A DNA stretch of 64,000 nt from Narthecium ossifragum (taxonomy: Eukaryota > Streptophyta > Magnoliopsida > Dioscoreales > Nartheciaceae): contig OY986968.1 in assembly GCA_963920575.1 (NCBI GenBank), positions 21,830,129 to 21,894,128 of the forward strand, read 5' to 3'. The translations under genes were made by a program, and so were the position numbers. Numbering within the stretch: the first letter of the stretch is position 1; the number at the start of each line of letters is the position of its first letter. The notes below the pieces were generated by a model. The model was not told the DNA's origin and did no database searches. It was given only the letters and a program-made list of their open reading frames with translations. Below are positions 10,639-22,567 of this stretch, piece by piece.

Positions 10639-12536
10639 AGGCTGTAGGTCCCAGGGATATGATTAGGCTTGCGGTTGAGATTTTGAGTGTGGAATGGGAT
10701 AGTTCTAGGTCTAGAACATCCTTGCATGTCTGTTTGCGATTGTGTGTGACATGCTTATTTATCTGTTTGCTGTTGTGTTTTGCTACTTCCCGGTTACGTC
10801 ATGACGTCTGAGGGGGAGATGTGCATGCGCACCGGTGTCGTCCGTTCCCTCGCCTGACAGCGTCTCCCCCCGTGCTGGAGACGAGCGAGTTGGGATTGGA
10901 CTGTGTCATCTTTGTACTTTCGAAATCTCGAGAGGTGAACCTGCTAGGGTTCAGAGACGGTGTTGGAGATCCTTCGACAGTAGAGGACTGATTGAAGGAG
11001 GTGACCCGGATCCCGGATGTTTGGAACAGTCTAGAGGATCGCTTGCTTGGGAAGCTGTTGTTTTCTTGCCTTCCCAGGAAGCGATTCGTAGTGGCGCTTG
11101 TCGGGGCCACTAGGGGCACTGTTGGTTGTGTGTTGAGAACAGTTCGCGAACTGTTCTCTGGCATCTACCCTTAGAGGGTGGTGCAGTTGGGAGTACCCTC
11201 CTCTGGTTCTGGGTACTCGCACCACGTGGCGGCGCGTGGGTTGGCTGGTTCATCTGGCTCGGTAGGCTAGCGCGACAGCAGGGTGCACCCTGGACTGTGT
11301 ACTAGCTACTGAGACAGGTGACTCGAGGGTTGAAACCGGGCAGCTGGCCGGTGGTCGTGGTGAGTTTCGGGGTTGTCGTTCCTGCTTCTGGGGAACAGCA
11401 GGGCAGCCGTTGGCAGAGGCAAAGGTTTCAGCATCAGCAACAACCGTGGCAGCAGCAGCGTCGTGCCAGTACTTGAGAGGTGTTCCACCGGGTGCTCGAG
11501 TGCTAGCCGTTGTGGGTCTTTTCCGCCTACGGTGCTGGTTGCGAGGGACGCTGGGCGTTTACCGCAGGGCAGTTGGGCGTGACACACGGCGTGGCTTAGT
11601 ACCTCAGTTGGGACAGGTACCTGGGGCAGAGGCAGGAGTTAGTAGCTTCAGCAGCAGCCAGTTTCAGAGCCGCCAACTCGACTTCCAGTTTCAGCTTTCT
11701 GCTTCAGCTTTCAGCTTTCGGAGCTTCTCGCAGCTTGCGTTTTCCTTTGTGGCTCTGGGGTTTTCACCCTTGCGACTCGTCCCCATGTAGCCGTGCCGGC
11801 TTGGGACCTGAGTCGGGCGTGGCTTTGAGTGTAGCCACCGATTGGGACAAGAGCTTGGGTTGGTTGCTCTTGTCGGGGCGTTTGCTAGAGGTTGGAGACC
11901 TCTAGGTGTCCGTCGCCCACGTGTGGTACACGTTGGGGTTCGACGGCTTTCTCGGTTGCATCGGTTGGTTGCGTGCCGAGTTGTGCTTCTTTGGCCGTGG
12001 GAAGGTGTCGTGGGTACACCTGACGGCGTTGTTTCTCTCTCGTTGAAGATCGCGATTCGGCGATCCTTCTGCTTGACGAGAGTTGGGGTTCGTTCACCAG
12101 CTTGTGGTGAACTTTTCCCCCATTGTTTTCGAGAGTGCTCTAGAGAGCAGCTTTCCCTCGTGTTGTTGTTGTTTGTGCAGCTGTCCTTTCTGAAGAGCTT
12201 TCTGATTGTCGCCTTCGTGGGGCACCGAGTTCGAGGTCGAGTTTCCTTTCGGCAGTTTTGAGCATTGCGAGCTTGCATGTGGATGCCAGCAGCATTTGAA
12301 GAGTCGAGGACTCAGTCGGCCGAGTCAGTAGCTCGGGACTTCGTTCGCCCAGATATGTTGCCTCAAGGTGTGTTCCGGTTCTCATTGTGGACGGTTCCCT
12401 CCATAGATGTGTAGACTTCATGAAGCTAGACAGTGTTGCAACACAGAGTATGCGCCCGCTGCAGTGTAACGATGACGGATTAGCAGTTGAGAGATTCGTC
12501 GACCCCTTCAGAGTTTGACCTTCGCATCGACTACAC
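10639..12536 (+). mobile_element. gag/protease region of the gypsy element, unreadable
   Basis: By position this should encode gag and protease. The plus frame is broken throughout, and I could not find an intact zinc knuckle or a protease DTG motif. Several medium frames on both strands exist because of high GC content. Confidence 0.4.
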
Positions 12537-12720
12537 CAGCTGAGGATTCGGGATTGCGATATCTCAGAGACAGCCTTCCGTATGAGGTACGGACTGTATG
12601 AGTTCACAGTGATGTCGTTTGGTCTGACAAACGCACCAGCAGCTTTCACAGAGGTGATGTGAAGGATCTTCAGGCCGTATCCTAATCAGTTGCAGTGGCG
12701 TCGTCGACAGCATCATATCT
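12537..12720 (+). pseudogene. gypsy reverse transcriptase remnant
   Basis: About 41 open codons from 12537 match the plant gypsy reverse transcriptase consensus: [19 protein letters not shown], then [17 protein letters not shown]. The following bases still resemble the RIFRPYLDQFVVVFIDD region, but are too changed to give the catalytic YxDD/FIDD motif in frame. Orientation agrees with the primer site and 3' LTR. It is the surviving centre of a pol gene interrupted 200 bases later by the solo LTR. Confidence 0.8.
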
Positions 12721-12915
12721 AATGGCGCGTTGAGGAGGAGCACGAGCGATGTTGGTGTTTGCATCGCAGCTGCCGAGGGTGTATCGGCGTTATTTGGCTC
12801 CCAGCGCGAGGTCTTGGCCTTCAGAGGCAGGTTCCGACCGACAGGCAGTCTCAGCAGCAAGCAGATCGATTGATTCAGCTGGGCTCAACACATATGTGCG
12901 ACGGCAGAGGTCGAA

Positions 12916-15332
12916 TGTCACACCCCGACCCAGAAAACCCATCCAGGACGGGGCGTGAGGGTCCTATCACTATTCATCTTCAAATCGGCGCGATACAAGT
13001 GGAAAAGACAGATAATTTACACAATTGTATTCCAGAGGCGAACAGATTCAATTTCAATATATCATCAAGTTGTACAATTTCAAAGTTCCAAAATACAGAT
13101 TTATACAACATCCCATAAGTCCTCAAAAGAGTTTACAACAACATATATAAATATCCAAAATGTACAACAGATCATCATCCAGCAACCTCAAGCGCCCCTG
13201 AATGTACTCGCGCCGCCAAAGGCTGATCCTGCCGGCTCCACGGACGATGAACTGCCGCCTGCACCTGCAAACGCAGCCCGGATAGGAGTGAGCAATAAGC
13301 TCAATAGGGTTCTACTCTACGGCACACTGAAAGGAGGAAAACACCAACAGTGTTGTCTCCCAGCCTAAGTCTAACGGATGCCACAGGTCCCATAACCCAG
13401 TTGATGTCCCAAGGGCTCTTGTCATGAAACCTCTCTCCTGAACAAGTTACCAGGAGGCCAAGGAACAGTAACATACAAGATCACCCTTACCCAAGCTGGA
13501 GTACCAAGCCTTGGGGAACCACATCGGGAACACATCAACATCCATCCTTAGCACTCGGCTTTGGAAGACAACACGACCTCTAAACCTCAAAAACCGATCC
13601 AAGTCAACTATCGCAACCCTCAATCACAAGAGACTTGATCATACAATCACACCCTACTCCTGACTACCCAGCCACGGCCCTAAGGCTAGATCCGAGCTAC
13701 CCGAGAACCTCGGATCGGCGACCCAAACCATCGCCCGCCTAACCTCAAATGCCTCTAATGCATACAATGCATGAGCCTAGGCAAACATCTATCCTAGATG
13801 TCTCTACATGCCACTTCAATAGTTACACGTTCAACAGATATACAATAGCCCTCGGCACTCGCCGGCAAGAGGCTAAGGTTCCACAATTCCTCATTAACTA
13901 GCACTCATAGCTAGTTAATGGCTAAGCAATCAATTAAGCATTTAACTACAACAAACATGTATTAAATGCAAGTGAAACCTTAGATTTACCCGAAAAGAGA
14001 GTTATTCGAATCGATTCTCAAATCCGATGAAAATCCTTTGAAAACCTCATCAAATCCCCCTACATGCTTCCCAACATGTTTAGATACTAATCCCAAATCA
14101 AATCCACCAAAGAAAAGCCAGAAAACCAAGTCCAAGTGGTCACGGACGATGCCACGGTCGATCCGGGGATCGACCGTGAGACCACGGACGATGTCACGGT
14201 CGATCCACCGATCGACCGTGAGGCCAAAACGAAGAAAACCTCATGGGCGATGGTCGATCGACCCATCAACCGTCGAGAGCCCAAAACGGGACAGAGCCTC
14301 ACGGACGATGCGACGGTCGATCCGACGGTCGACCGTGAGGTGGGATGAAAAAGAGAGAGGACCCACGGTCGATCGACCCATCGACCGTGGGAGGCTAAAA
14401 TCCCGACAGAGCCTGACGGTCGATGCGACGGTCGATCCGACGGTCGACTGCCAGGCCCAGAAGGTGTAAAACAACATGTGACGGTCGATGCACCGATCGA
14501 CCGTCGAGCTCTTGGCACAGTTCATCAGAACAGTGTCGGAAATCCATTTCTTTGGATTTCAAGTATCAAATCATGTTGGAATTAAATGAGATTTTGCAAG
14601 CAAGTGTATTTAGCAATGAGAAAGCTAATGGAATGAAGAAATCCAGATTTTGACGGTTAAATCTCCTATCTAGGTCCAAATGGACAAAAATCGACAAAAC
14701 GGCGATAATACGGAAACTAACCGTTCAAATACTGAAATCTCAACGTAGGAATACAAGAAAAGAGTTACTCTACACATACAAAGAGTTACAAACCATTCCA
14801 ACATGTATTCCTACAACGAAAGCACATAAAACCTATCCTAGGAGAACCCGATCCAAGGATCGAGGTAGAAACACATACTTGAGCAAGTAGGGTAGCTCCT
14901 CCACGCGTCCCGCTGGTCAAGCCGACAAGATCCGCGATCCGAAGCCCAAGACTCCAAACCCTAGCTCAGCCGAATGAGAGAGAGAAGGAGAAAACGACAG
15001 GTGAAGGAGGAGAGAGGGAAAGAGAGAAAGGGACTTGGCTTATATAGACATTCCAAATCTATCTCAGCCGTCCAAATCGATCTTTCCCGATCCAGCTCCG
15101 ATCCTCCGATCGGACGCACCCTAGGGAATCTAATCAAACACATACATCAATCAAAGTCAGTGTGTGGAACGCGGGTGTGAAACCGACCACCAAAGGGCAT
15201 ATTTACCAAAATGCCCCCGGGGTCCAAAACCGCCACACGATCGCCCGATCGTGCCCGACGCGGAACCAAACCAACAGGAAACCGGCTCTCGACCCACGTG
15301 GTCGAGTCAGGTCTGAGGGACGGGCCCTCACA
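12916..15332 (-). mobile_element. solo LTR inserted in reverse in the gypsy pol region
   Basis: Starts TGTCACACCCCGACCC and ends GGGCCCTCACA, flanked by a perfect 5-base duplication TCGAA (12911-12915 and 15333-15337). Read on the minus strand it is an LTR of the same broad family as 17236-19908: same start, same order of landmarks and the same palindrome type. Its 2417 bases compare with 2673 there. With no internal region or partner LTR it is a solo LTR left by recombination. The minus strand has TATATAAG near 15040, a likely promoter. Confidence 0.9.
14140..14515. repeat. palindrome cluster, core ACGGTCGAT..ATCGACCGT
   Basis: About seven imperfect palindromes of 25-40 bases spaced 45-60 bases apart inside the solo LTR. 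Each pairs ACGGTCGATC with a reverse-complementary GATCGACCGT. Frames over it encode strings such as RSTVRPRTMSRSIHRSTV, which only reflect the repeat. Confidence 0.9.
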
Positions 15333-15337
15333 TCGAA

Positions 15338-16920
15338 GATGGTGTTCGAGATTCAGTGGAAGCATCCCCAAGATTGCGGGACCGTTGACCAGAGTGGCCA
15401 GGAGACCGGGACTTTTGCCTTAAAGTCACTGCGTCAGTGCCTTTAAGGGTAATAGCCCCCGGCAGTTGGTAGAGGGGCTAGAGCAGATTTGGTGGATTTG
15501 TCAGCTCGTCGGAGGCAGACAGTCAGTTGGATCATGTTTCGAGGATCAGATTGCAGATGACTTTCTCTTTGGTGGTTGCAGCATCCCAGCTCTCCAGGCC
15601 AGAGTGATATAGACCCAGGGAAGATATCCAGAGATCGTGGAGATCCGTGCTGCGGTTGGTACCGAGCACGTGACAGAGGGCTTGACAGCATCAGCAGACC
15701 GCAGGTTGTGGTTCGTTAGCAGTATTGCAGATCCGGCGGATCCATAGCAGTTCCATTCCAGTATCAGAGTGGGAGCGGAAGCATACCAGGGCGGACGTCA
15801 TCACCAGATTGCAGGAGACAGCTAAGTAGAGTACGTCCCACTGCCAGAGTTTGCCTTTTTCCAGCAGCCATCAGTCTAGACGGATGCAGTGCCATTCTAG
15901 GTGTGGCACGGCAGTTCATGCCATTCATCCGATTTCTCAACCGAGGTTGTTGAGGTATCATCCACCATCCCGGATGTCATCAGGCAGTCCTCAGGGAGAT
16001 TGGCGCAGAGCAGGCGAGAGAGCTATTCAGATCAGAGGCGATGATCTGTGGAGTTCTCTGTCCCTGGCAGAGTGTTCTTGAAGGTTCCTTCGTGTAGAGG
16101 ACCAGTCAGAGTTGACAGAGAGCAGAGGCCAGATGAGGTGGAGGCCGAGGCAGCCCTACACCGAGAGTCTGCACCAGACCCATGACGGCGTGGAGCGATG
16201 ATGACATCGAGCCTGCAGAGATTTCCTGACGGCTTTGGCAGACAGTTGATAGTACTCCAGAGGCGGAGTAGCAGATCCAGAGTGGCAAGAGGACATCTGA
16301 CATGAAGTTCACTCCTCTCCTGTTGCTGTTCATTCAGGAGGCATGGAGATGTATTGTGGGTTTCGTCATCAGCCTGGTTGGCATCAGATGCAAAGATCAA
16401 ATTCAGGATCAGATGCAGAGATCAGATTCAGAGGTCAGATCCAGAGACCAGATGCAGAGGTCGGGTCAGTACATACCATGTGAGATGAGTATGTGTGCCA
16501 CATAGCAGTCCACATGTCAGAGAGGTGATCAGATGGCGTGATGCTTCAGCTTCCATCACTTCAGGCCATTTTGTTGACTTTCAGCACAGCATCTCACGGC
16601 GCAGATGGACAGACGGTCAGAGAGGACCATTCAGATTCATGGTGACGTGCTTAGAGCACGTGTTGTTGATGCAGATGTCAGACGACGAGAGCACATCCAC
16701 ATGGCGGAGTTTGCCTACCTCCGCAGTTGACGGCTCAGCACCGGCGTTGCACCTTTTGAGGTAGAGAGGTCAGTGCAGATCAGGTCAGAGGTGACAGCCG
16801 TTAGAGTTCGCAGTTGGCGACAAAGGGTTTGCTTACAGATCGGATCTAGTTACGCACTTATCAGTTGCGTGTCCTACCATCACATGTCCGGTGCTGAGGG
16901 AGTACGTTCCATGTCCGTCC
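15338..16920 (+). mobile_element. gypsy pol region resumes (RNase H/integrase zone), decayed
   Basis: By position this should carry RNase H and integrase, but no intact motif is readable. A local tandem repeat of the GATCAGATGCAGA type lies at about 16385-16465. A second polypurine-like phrase, CTTTAAGGGTAATAG, occurs at about 15439, which hints at a rearranged or duplicated 3' segment. Confidence 0.45.
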
Positions 16921-17120
16921 CACATGATCAGACACGACGACGTCGTGGTCGAGGAGGACGTCGCCTACATAGAGCAGCCAGTGCAGATTGTGGGCAGACG
17001 AGATCAGATGCTGAGAGGCATATCGACATCGTTGGTGATGATCAGATAGAGGCATGGTAGTGCAGAGAGCTTGACGTGGGAGCAGGGGGATCGCGTGTGC
17101 CAGGAGTCCCCCGACTATTT
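16921..17120 (+). pseudogene. gypsy integrase C-terminal/chromodomain-like remnant
   Basis: The plus strand reads VEEDVAYIEQPVQIVGRR then DQMLRG, matching the stretch after integrase in plant chromoviruses (EEEPVQILDRREQVLR type), which leads into the chromodomain. A stop interrupts it, and after a frame change LTWEQGDRVCQESPDYL matches the ATWE..MRERYPHLF end of pol. It confirms the plus orientation and chromovirus-type affiliation. Confidence 0.7.
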
Positions 17121-17195
17121 GAACCAGCATGTAGTTTCCTTTGTGTGGGCGTTCGTGCCACTAGGACCAGTTGGTTCTTCTTCTTCCGGCCCTAC

Positions 17196-17235
17196 CCTTG
17201 AATTTCGGGACGAAATTTCTTTAAGGGTAATAGGT
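17196..17235 (+). promoter_or_regulatory. polypurine/3' LTR junction of the gypsy element
   Basis: The phrase GGGACGAAATTTCTTTAAGG followed by GTAATAGGT directly precedes the 3' LTR. It is the standard junction of plant chromoviruses, where plus-strand priming takes place. Confidence 0.7.
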
Positions 17236-19908
17236 TGTGAGGACCCGTACCTCCAACCTGGTCCGACCGCGTTAGGTCGAGGGTCTGAGTTTGTGGTTTG
17301 GCTCGGTTGGCCTTGGGATGCGATCAGTTGATCGCATCACTGTTTTGACCCCAGTGGCATTTTGGTAAATATGCTCCCTGGTGGTCAGTTTCACACCCGC
17401 GTTGCACACATGGCCTTTGATTGATGTATGTATTTGATTAGGACCTTTAGGGCCCTTCCGATCGGAAGATCGGAGCACGACCGGTCGGACTCGTGAGCGA
17501 GTCGGTGGGTTTTGACCCGTTGGATCGATCCGGCCCGTTAACAGCCTGTTGGTGGGGGCAGTTGGAGCAGTTGAGCTCCACCTTACCCCCCTTCCTCTTC
17601 TCCTCCTTTCTCCTGGTTTCTTTTCTTTCCTCCAGCCGTTCTTCTTCTTCTTCTTCTCTCCAACCAGCTGGGAGCTAGGGCATCGGCATGCGGCTTCCAC
17701 GGAGCGGATCTTCGCGGCTCGACTGGCTGGACCCGTGGAGGAGCTTCCCTGCTTGCCCAGGTAGGTGTTTCTACCCCGATCTTGTGGACGGGTTCTCCTA
17801 GGATAGGATTTTTTGCTCTTTCGCTGTAGGAATACTTGTTAGAATGCTATGGAACTCTTTGTGCATGTAGTATGGAGGATTTGAAGTATTCCTATCTCTT
17901 GATTTCTGTATTTTAACGGTTGATTTCCGTTTTATCGCCGTTTCGTCGGTTTTCGTCCGTTTTGACCTAGATTAGAGATTTAACCGTCAAAAATGTGATT
18001 TCTTCGCACCATTGGATTCCCCATCGTTGATTACGTATGTTTGCAAAGTTTCAATGATTTCCAACTAGTTTTGATCCTTAAAATCTAAGAAAATGGATTT
18101 TCGACACTGTTCCGATGAACTGTGCCTAAGGCTCGACGGTCGATCGGTGCATCGACCGTCAAGTATTGATTTGCTCTTTTTGGGCCTGACGGTCGACCGT
18201 CGCATCGACCGTCGGGCTCTGTCGGGATTTTGGCTCCCCACGGTCGATGGATCGATCGACCGTGGATGTACCTTTGTTTTCATCCTGCCTCACGGTCGAC
18301 CGTCAGATCGACCGTCGCATCGTCCGTGAGGCTCTGCCTCGTTTTGGGCTCCCGACGGTCGATGGGCCGATCGACCGTCGCCCATGTGGTTTCCTCGTTT
18401 TGGCCTCACGGTCGATCGGTGGATCGACCGTGACATCGTCCGTGGCCTCACGGTCGATCGGAGGATCGACCATGACATCGTCCGTGGGCCCTTGAATGTG
18501 GTTTTCTGGCTTTTCTTGGATGGATTTGATTTGGGGTTAGTATCTAAACATGCTGGGAAGCATGTACATGGATTCGATGAGGCTTTTAAAGGATTTCTAT
18601 CGAGTTTGAGGATCGAATCGAGTATCTTCCCTTTTTTGACGAATCTATGGTTTGATCGCATTTAATACGTGTTTGATAAGTAGTTAAATGCTATATTGGC
18701 TTGCTTAACCATTAGTTGCCCATGAGTGCTAGCTAATGAGGAATTGTGGAACCTTAGCCTCTTGCCGGCGAGTGCCGAGGGCTATTGTATAAATGTGGCC
18801 AGTAACCTGCGGGGTAACTGTGGAACCTTAGTCTGTCAGGTGCAAGAGGGCACTGAAGACTATTGTATATCTGTGTTTAAGGCTTTGCTCGATGTTTGGT
18901 TGGTTAGCGTAGATTATATGCATTTTGAGGCCCTTGCTATGCTTACCCCTTTGGCTAGCTGTAAGCTATGCCTAGCCCTGTATGATTAATGACATCTTGC
19001 TGCATGCTTATATCTTGTTATCTATGCCTGAGCATTGCATGCATCTTGATTGCATTAGAGGCATCTGAGGTTAGGCGGGCGATGGGTTGATCGCCGATCC
19101 GAGGCTCTCGGGTAGCTCGGATCTAGCTATTAGGACCGCGGCTGGGTAGTCAGGATTAGGGTGTGATTGTATAATCTGAATCTCGGATGATGTTGAGGAT
19201 TGACGCTAGTTGACTCTGATCAGTGTTTGAGGTTTAGAGGTCGTGTTGTCTTCCAAAGCCAAGTGCTAAGGATGGATGTTGGCCCCGACGTGTTTCCCCA
19301 AAGCTTGGTATTCCAGCTTGGGAAGGGTGATCTTGCATGTTACTGTTCCTTGGCCTCCTGGTAACTTGTTCAGGAGAGAGGTTTCATGACAAGAGCCCTT
19401 GGAACATCAACTGGGTTATGGGACCCGTGGCATCCGTTAGACTTGAGCTGGGAGACAACACTGTTGTTGTTTTCCTCCCTTCAGTGTTCCGTAGAGTAGA
19501 ACCCTACTGAGCTTATCGCTCACTCCTACCCGAGCTGCGTTTGCAGGTGCATGCGCCAGTCCTTCTTCAGTAGAGCCGACGGGATCAGCTTTTGGTGGCG
19601 CGACTACATCCAGAGGTGCTTGAGGTTGCTGGAGGATAATTTGTTGTACATTTTGATAGTCTGTAAATTATGAATATTTCGAGGATCTTTGGGATTAATG
19701 TATTTTATCTTTATCTTAGAGGATTTGTATCTAACCTTGTATCAGTACAACATGATGAATATTTACGAATTGAATATCTGCTTCACCTCTGGAATACTTC
19801 GTTTAAGTTTTTCTATAATTTCGCATTTGTATCGCGCCAGCTGGAGATGAATAGTGTGGGAACCCTCACGCCTCGTCCTGGATGGGTTTTCTGGGTCGGG
19901 GTGTGACA
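17236..19908 (+). repeat. 3' LTR of the gypsy element
   Basis: Begins TGTGAGGACCCGTACC and ends TCGGGGTGTGACA, followed by the target duplication ATGGA. It is 2673 bases and holds seven palindromes at 18133-18487. Its last 150 bases match the 5' LTR remnant. Frames inside it are not genes. Confidence 0.9.
18133..18487. repeat. palindrome cluster in the 3' LTR
   Basis: Seven palindromic units, each pairing (G/C)ACGGTCGATC with GATCGACCGT(G/C), at about 18135, 18189, 18239, 18291, 18354, 18406 and 18448. The unit is about 26 bases with spacers of about 25-30. It is the same motif as 14140-14515 on the opposite strand. Confidence 0.9.
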
Positions 19909-20254
19909 ATGGAGGAGCTGTCGGGAGCGATGGAGGAGCCGCCGGGGCATCGATACCTAGGTCGATGGAGAGATTGATATAAGGTTTGGGCGCTTGGAGA
20001 ATGGATGATGCCCTAGATCGGTGCAGGAGCCGACGGGAGAAGGAGAATGGGTGACTCGATGGTGGGAGAAGGAGAAGGGGAAGGGGGAAGCAGAGCCGAT
20101 GGGAGAAGGAGAAGGGGGAGCCTCTTAACGGGCCAAAACTTAATAGGTCTATCAATAGTTGGGATTGATTGCCACGTGTCGGAAATCAAGGTTAGCCACC
20201 TAAGGTTGGATATCAACCAACTAATAAGTGGGTTGGCTATATATCACGACTCAA

Positions 20255-20659
20255 GGCTCCGTTTGGCAGTGCGTTGTGTTTTTTATGACTGTGGTGAGGT
20301 GTAGTGTGTTTGTAAACTGTGGTGAGGTGCGGTGCAGTAACGGCTTAAAAACTGTTTGGTATGACACGTTAATAAACTGTGGTAAAAAAGTGTGTTCATG
20401 TAATTTATTATTTGGGTGTGCGTTTATTTTTCAATGTACAGTGTAAAATATTAGTTTGTTATTAGTTTATGTGTTTGTTACGCCACAACCAAGGTGCGGC
20501 CAGATGAAAGTACCTATAAAATACTTCGTCTCTGACGCAGTTTTGACGTGGTCCCCACCAATTTGCTATTATTCCCAAATGGGATTTTTGTAAACACAGC
20601 TGCGCTCGGTCCAAAAAAAAGTGCATTTGGGCAGCAGAAACGCACGCCCAAACGGACCC
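20255..20659. mobile_element. MITE with GGCTCCGTTTGG termini
   Basis: A 405-base stretch begins GGCTCCGTTTGGCAGTGCG and its other end read in reverse is GGGTCCGTTTGGGCGTGCG, an inverted repeat of about 20 bases. The GTTTGG terminus is typical of PIF/Harbinger (Tourist) MITEs. The flanks are CAA and TAA, which do not give a clean TTA/TAA duplication, so the superfamily is tentative. Confidence 0.6.
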
Positions 20660-21361
20660 TAAATAGATTGAGCTCGAAGAGACCGACATAACAGCGCAAA
20701 AATCATCGAAAACGGCGCCGGGAGCTCAAAATATGGGCATTTGAAGGTCTCAGAGCACGTTAGCAGACATTGTGCGTGTGTGCTAACATGCACCGTACAT
20801 GGTCGTCTTCTTCTTTGGGAAGACCGCCGGAGCTCACACCAGAGCTCTGTCGGATCTCCAAAACAGGGTGCTGAAGCATCGAGAAAAGCTACCAGATGGG
20901 AGGAGGGAAGTTGCTCGTTGTCCCTAGCAACAGATTCCGAGGAAGGTCGGCGGCCACCGCCAGAGAAAGGTCGGCCGGATCCTCACCGGAATCCATGGCG
21001 GCTGGAGGAAGAAAAGGGTTTTTCGACTTAGAAAACACCAGGGACAGAGAAAGCATGGCATCGGGGTTCACCGCCAATCCTTTCCCGACGCTGCAGTCAT
21101 CGGGAAGAGAAAAAGCGTTGACTCCAACGTTGTCTCCGGCAACCCATCGCCCGAAAACCCAAAATAGCTTAAAACCTAGCTAAAAAATTCCGAAAAACCC
21201 TACGAAAACCTCGGAATCAAAGGGGGAAGAAGGTAGGAACTCACCTAAGTCGGAAAGGAGAAGCGGTCCGGTGAAAATCCCACCGGACTTCACTTTTGGG
21301 TGAGCTCCACCTCTCCTTTCTCTCGATTTCTCCCTCTCCGCCTCTCTTTCTTCCTCTCCAG

Positions 21362-21392
<31 letters not shown>

Positions 21393-22060
21393 CTCTTTGC
21401 GATCAATCTCTTTCTCTCTGGAATTTTGCAGATACACCCTGCAAAACCCAAAATTACACGAAAGATCTTTTCTTTTTCAAAAAAACCCTTTTTAATTTGT
21501 AAGTAGGCCCTACAACTGACCCTTTTACAAATACGCCCTTACATGAGACCTCCACGAAGTCTCTTGTCCAAAGAGCCCTTTTCACTGGTGATCAAGCTCC
21601 GACAAATCTCAGCCGTCGGATGTACTATTTCTTCTCTCTAACCCAAATCGGTCTTTTGATATATTCATAGCGGTATTTTTGTCATCTAAAATTAACAATT
21701 AATTAAAACAGTTAACATATGTTGTTATAGCATTAAAAACATACCAAATGAGGTTTTTATCATAAATATTCTCTAAAGTGGGGTTATGACCAATTATCTA
21801 TAGGAATATTTAGTTTACTATTTATACTTTGCTGATTGTAGCTTTCCTCAGTTTGTTACCTAGTTTTAATAAGTTTCCTAATTGATTAGGATCGACACCT
21901 CTATATAAATATGATGGCTTGTAATGGAGAGGAACCTATTTTATGATGAATTAAATTCCGAATTTACTCTATTATTCTTCCTCCCTCCTCTCACCTCGTG
22001 AATTTAAGGTTTCATCTCCTCTTCTTCCCTCTACTCTACTCGTGGATTCCAGTAATTCTC
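20660..22060. other. probable old LTR sequence, no gene seen
   Basis: 20700-21650 has mixed GC-rich and AT-rich blocks like the LTR of another family (minus TATA not certain), with a (CT)n run at 21362-21388. At 21895-22080 a TATATAAATA box followed by an AT-rich transcript-like stretch ending GCTGCGTCA resembles the end of a Copia LTR. I could not place borders or duplications for either. Confidence 0.3.
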
Positions 22061-22567
22061 AGTTTTGCTGCGTCAAATTAGAATTGGGCATGAACTAGTA
22101 GGATGGCAATTTAAGAAGCTAATCCAAGGCCTAAGGCTCGAGTCGTCAAGTACTTAGAATGAGCAGGGCAACTAACCTGGGCCACGTCTCTTTATAAAGA
22201 AATGGAAGAAATCCACAAGCTCTAGAATTAGAGACCTTAACCTCCGTTATCAATATGTAAAAATATATAATTCATTCATTGACCAGTAGTAGATATATAA
22301 TTCATCCATTCAACAGTTCTACGAGTAAAATCTTACATATTAAACCCATTATATTTTTAATTTTACAGCTTAGAGCTGTTTTATCTTTTCTTTACCAAAT
22401 AAGTCATTACATATGAATACTTGCTTATAAGTTGAGAAACCCGACTTATAAGTAAGGACTCCCGATCAAAATGACTTTTTTTTTAATAAAATCATGAAAC
22501 GGCCGTAAGTTATAAATAAGAAATAAACTAGATTTAATATGTAATTTTTCGTAGAAGACGAGATAGA
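22061..22567. other. 3' flank of the first ECI gene
   Basis: AT-rich; no feature beyond possible polyadenylation signals on the minus strand. Confidence 0.3.

Larger units (their letters stand above)
10461..19908 (+). mobile_element. Ty3/gypsy chromovirus-like retrotransposon, decayed
   Basis: Flanked by the 5-base duplication ATGGA (10456-10460 and 19909-19913). The undisturbed site is preserved in the inverted arm at 7924-8150. In order it has a 5' LTR remnant (10461-10623), the tRNA-iMet primer site (10627), reverse transcriptase remnants (about 12537-12720), an inverted solo LTR inserted at 12916-15332, an integrase C-terminal/chromodomain-like remnant (16921-17120), a polypurine region and a 3' LTR (17236-19908). 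Many stops and frameshifts show it is dead. Frames such as 11842-12261 have no intact domain and I do not call them. Confidence 0.85.
7924..19985. mobile_element. DNA transposon-like element with long inverted arms, split by a gypsy insertion
   Basis: Arms at 7924-8150 and 10312-10460/19909-19980 face each other across about 2.2 kb of internal sequence (8160-10310). That interior includes splice-site-bounded exon-like pieces (9547-10120). Long inverted arms around host-like exons suggest a MULE or similar element that took up a gene fragment. The outer left end is cut by the LTR ending at 7923 and the outer right end is not defined, so no target duplication can be shown. Confidence 0.5.

Noticed and set aside
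18133..18487. Regularly spaced palindromes resembling a CRISPR array
   Set aside because: Units are imperfect, spacers are short and related, and there are no cas genes. They lie inside a plant LTR with a matching copy in another LTR.
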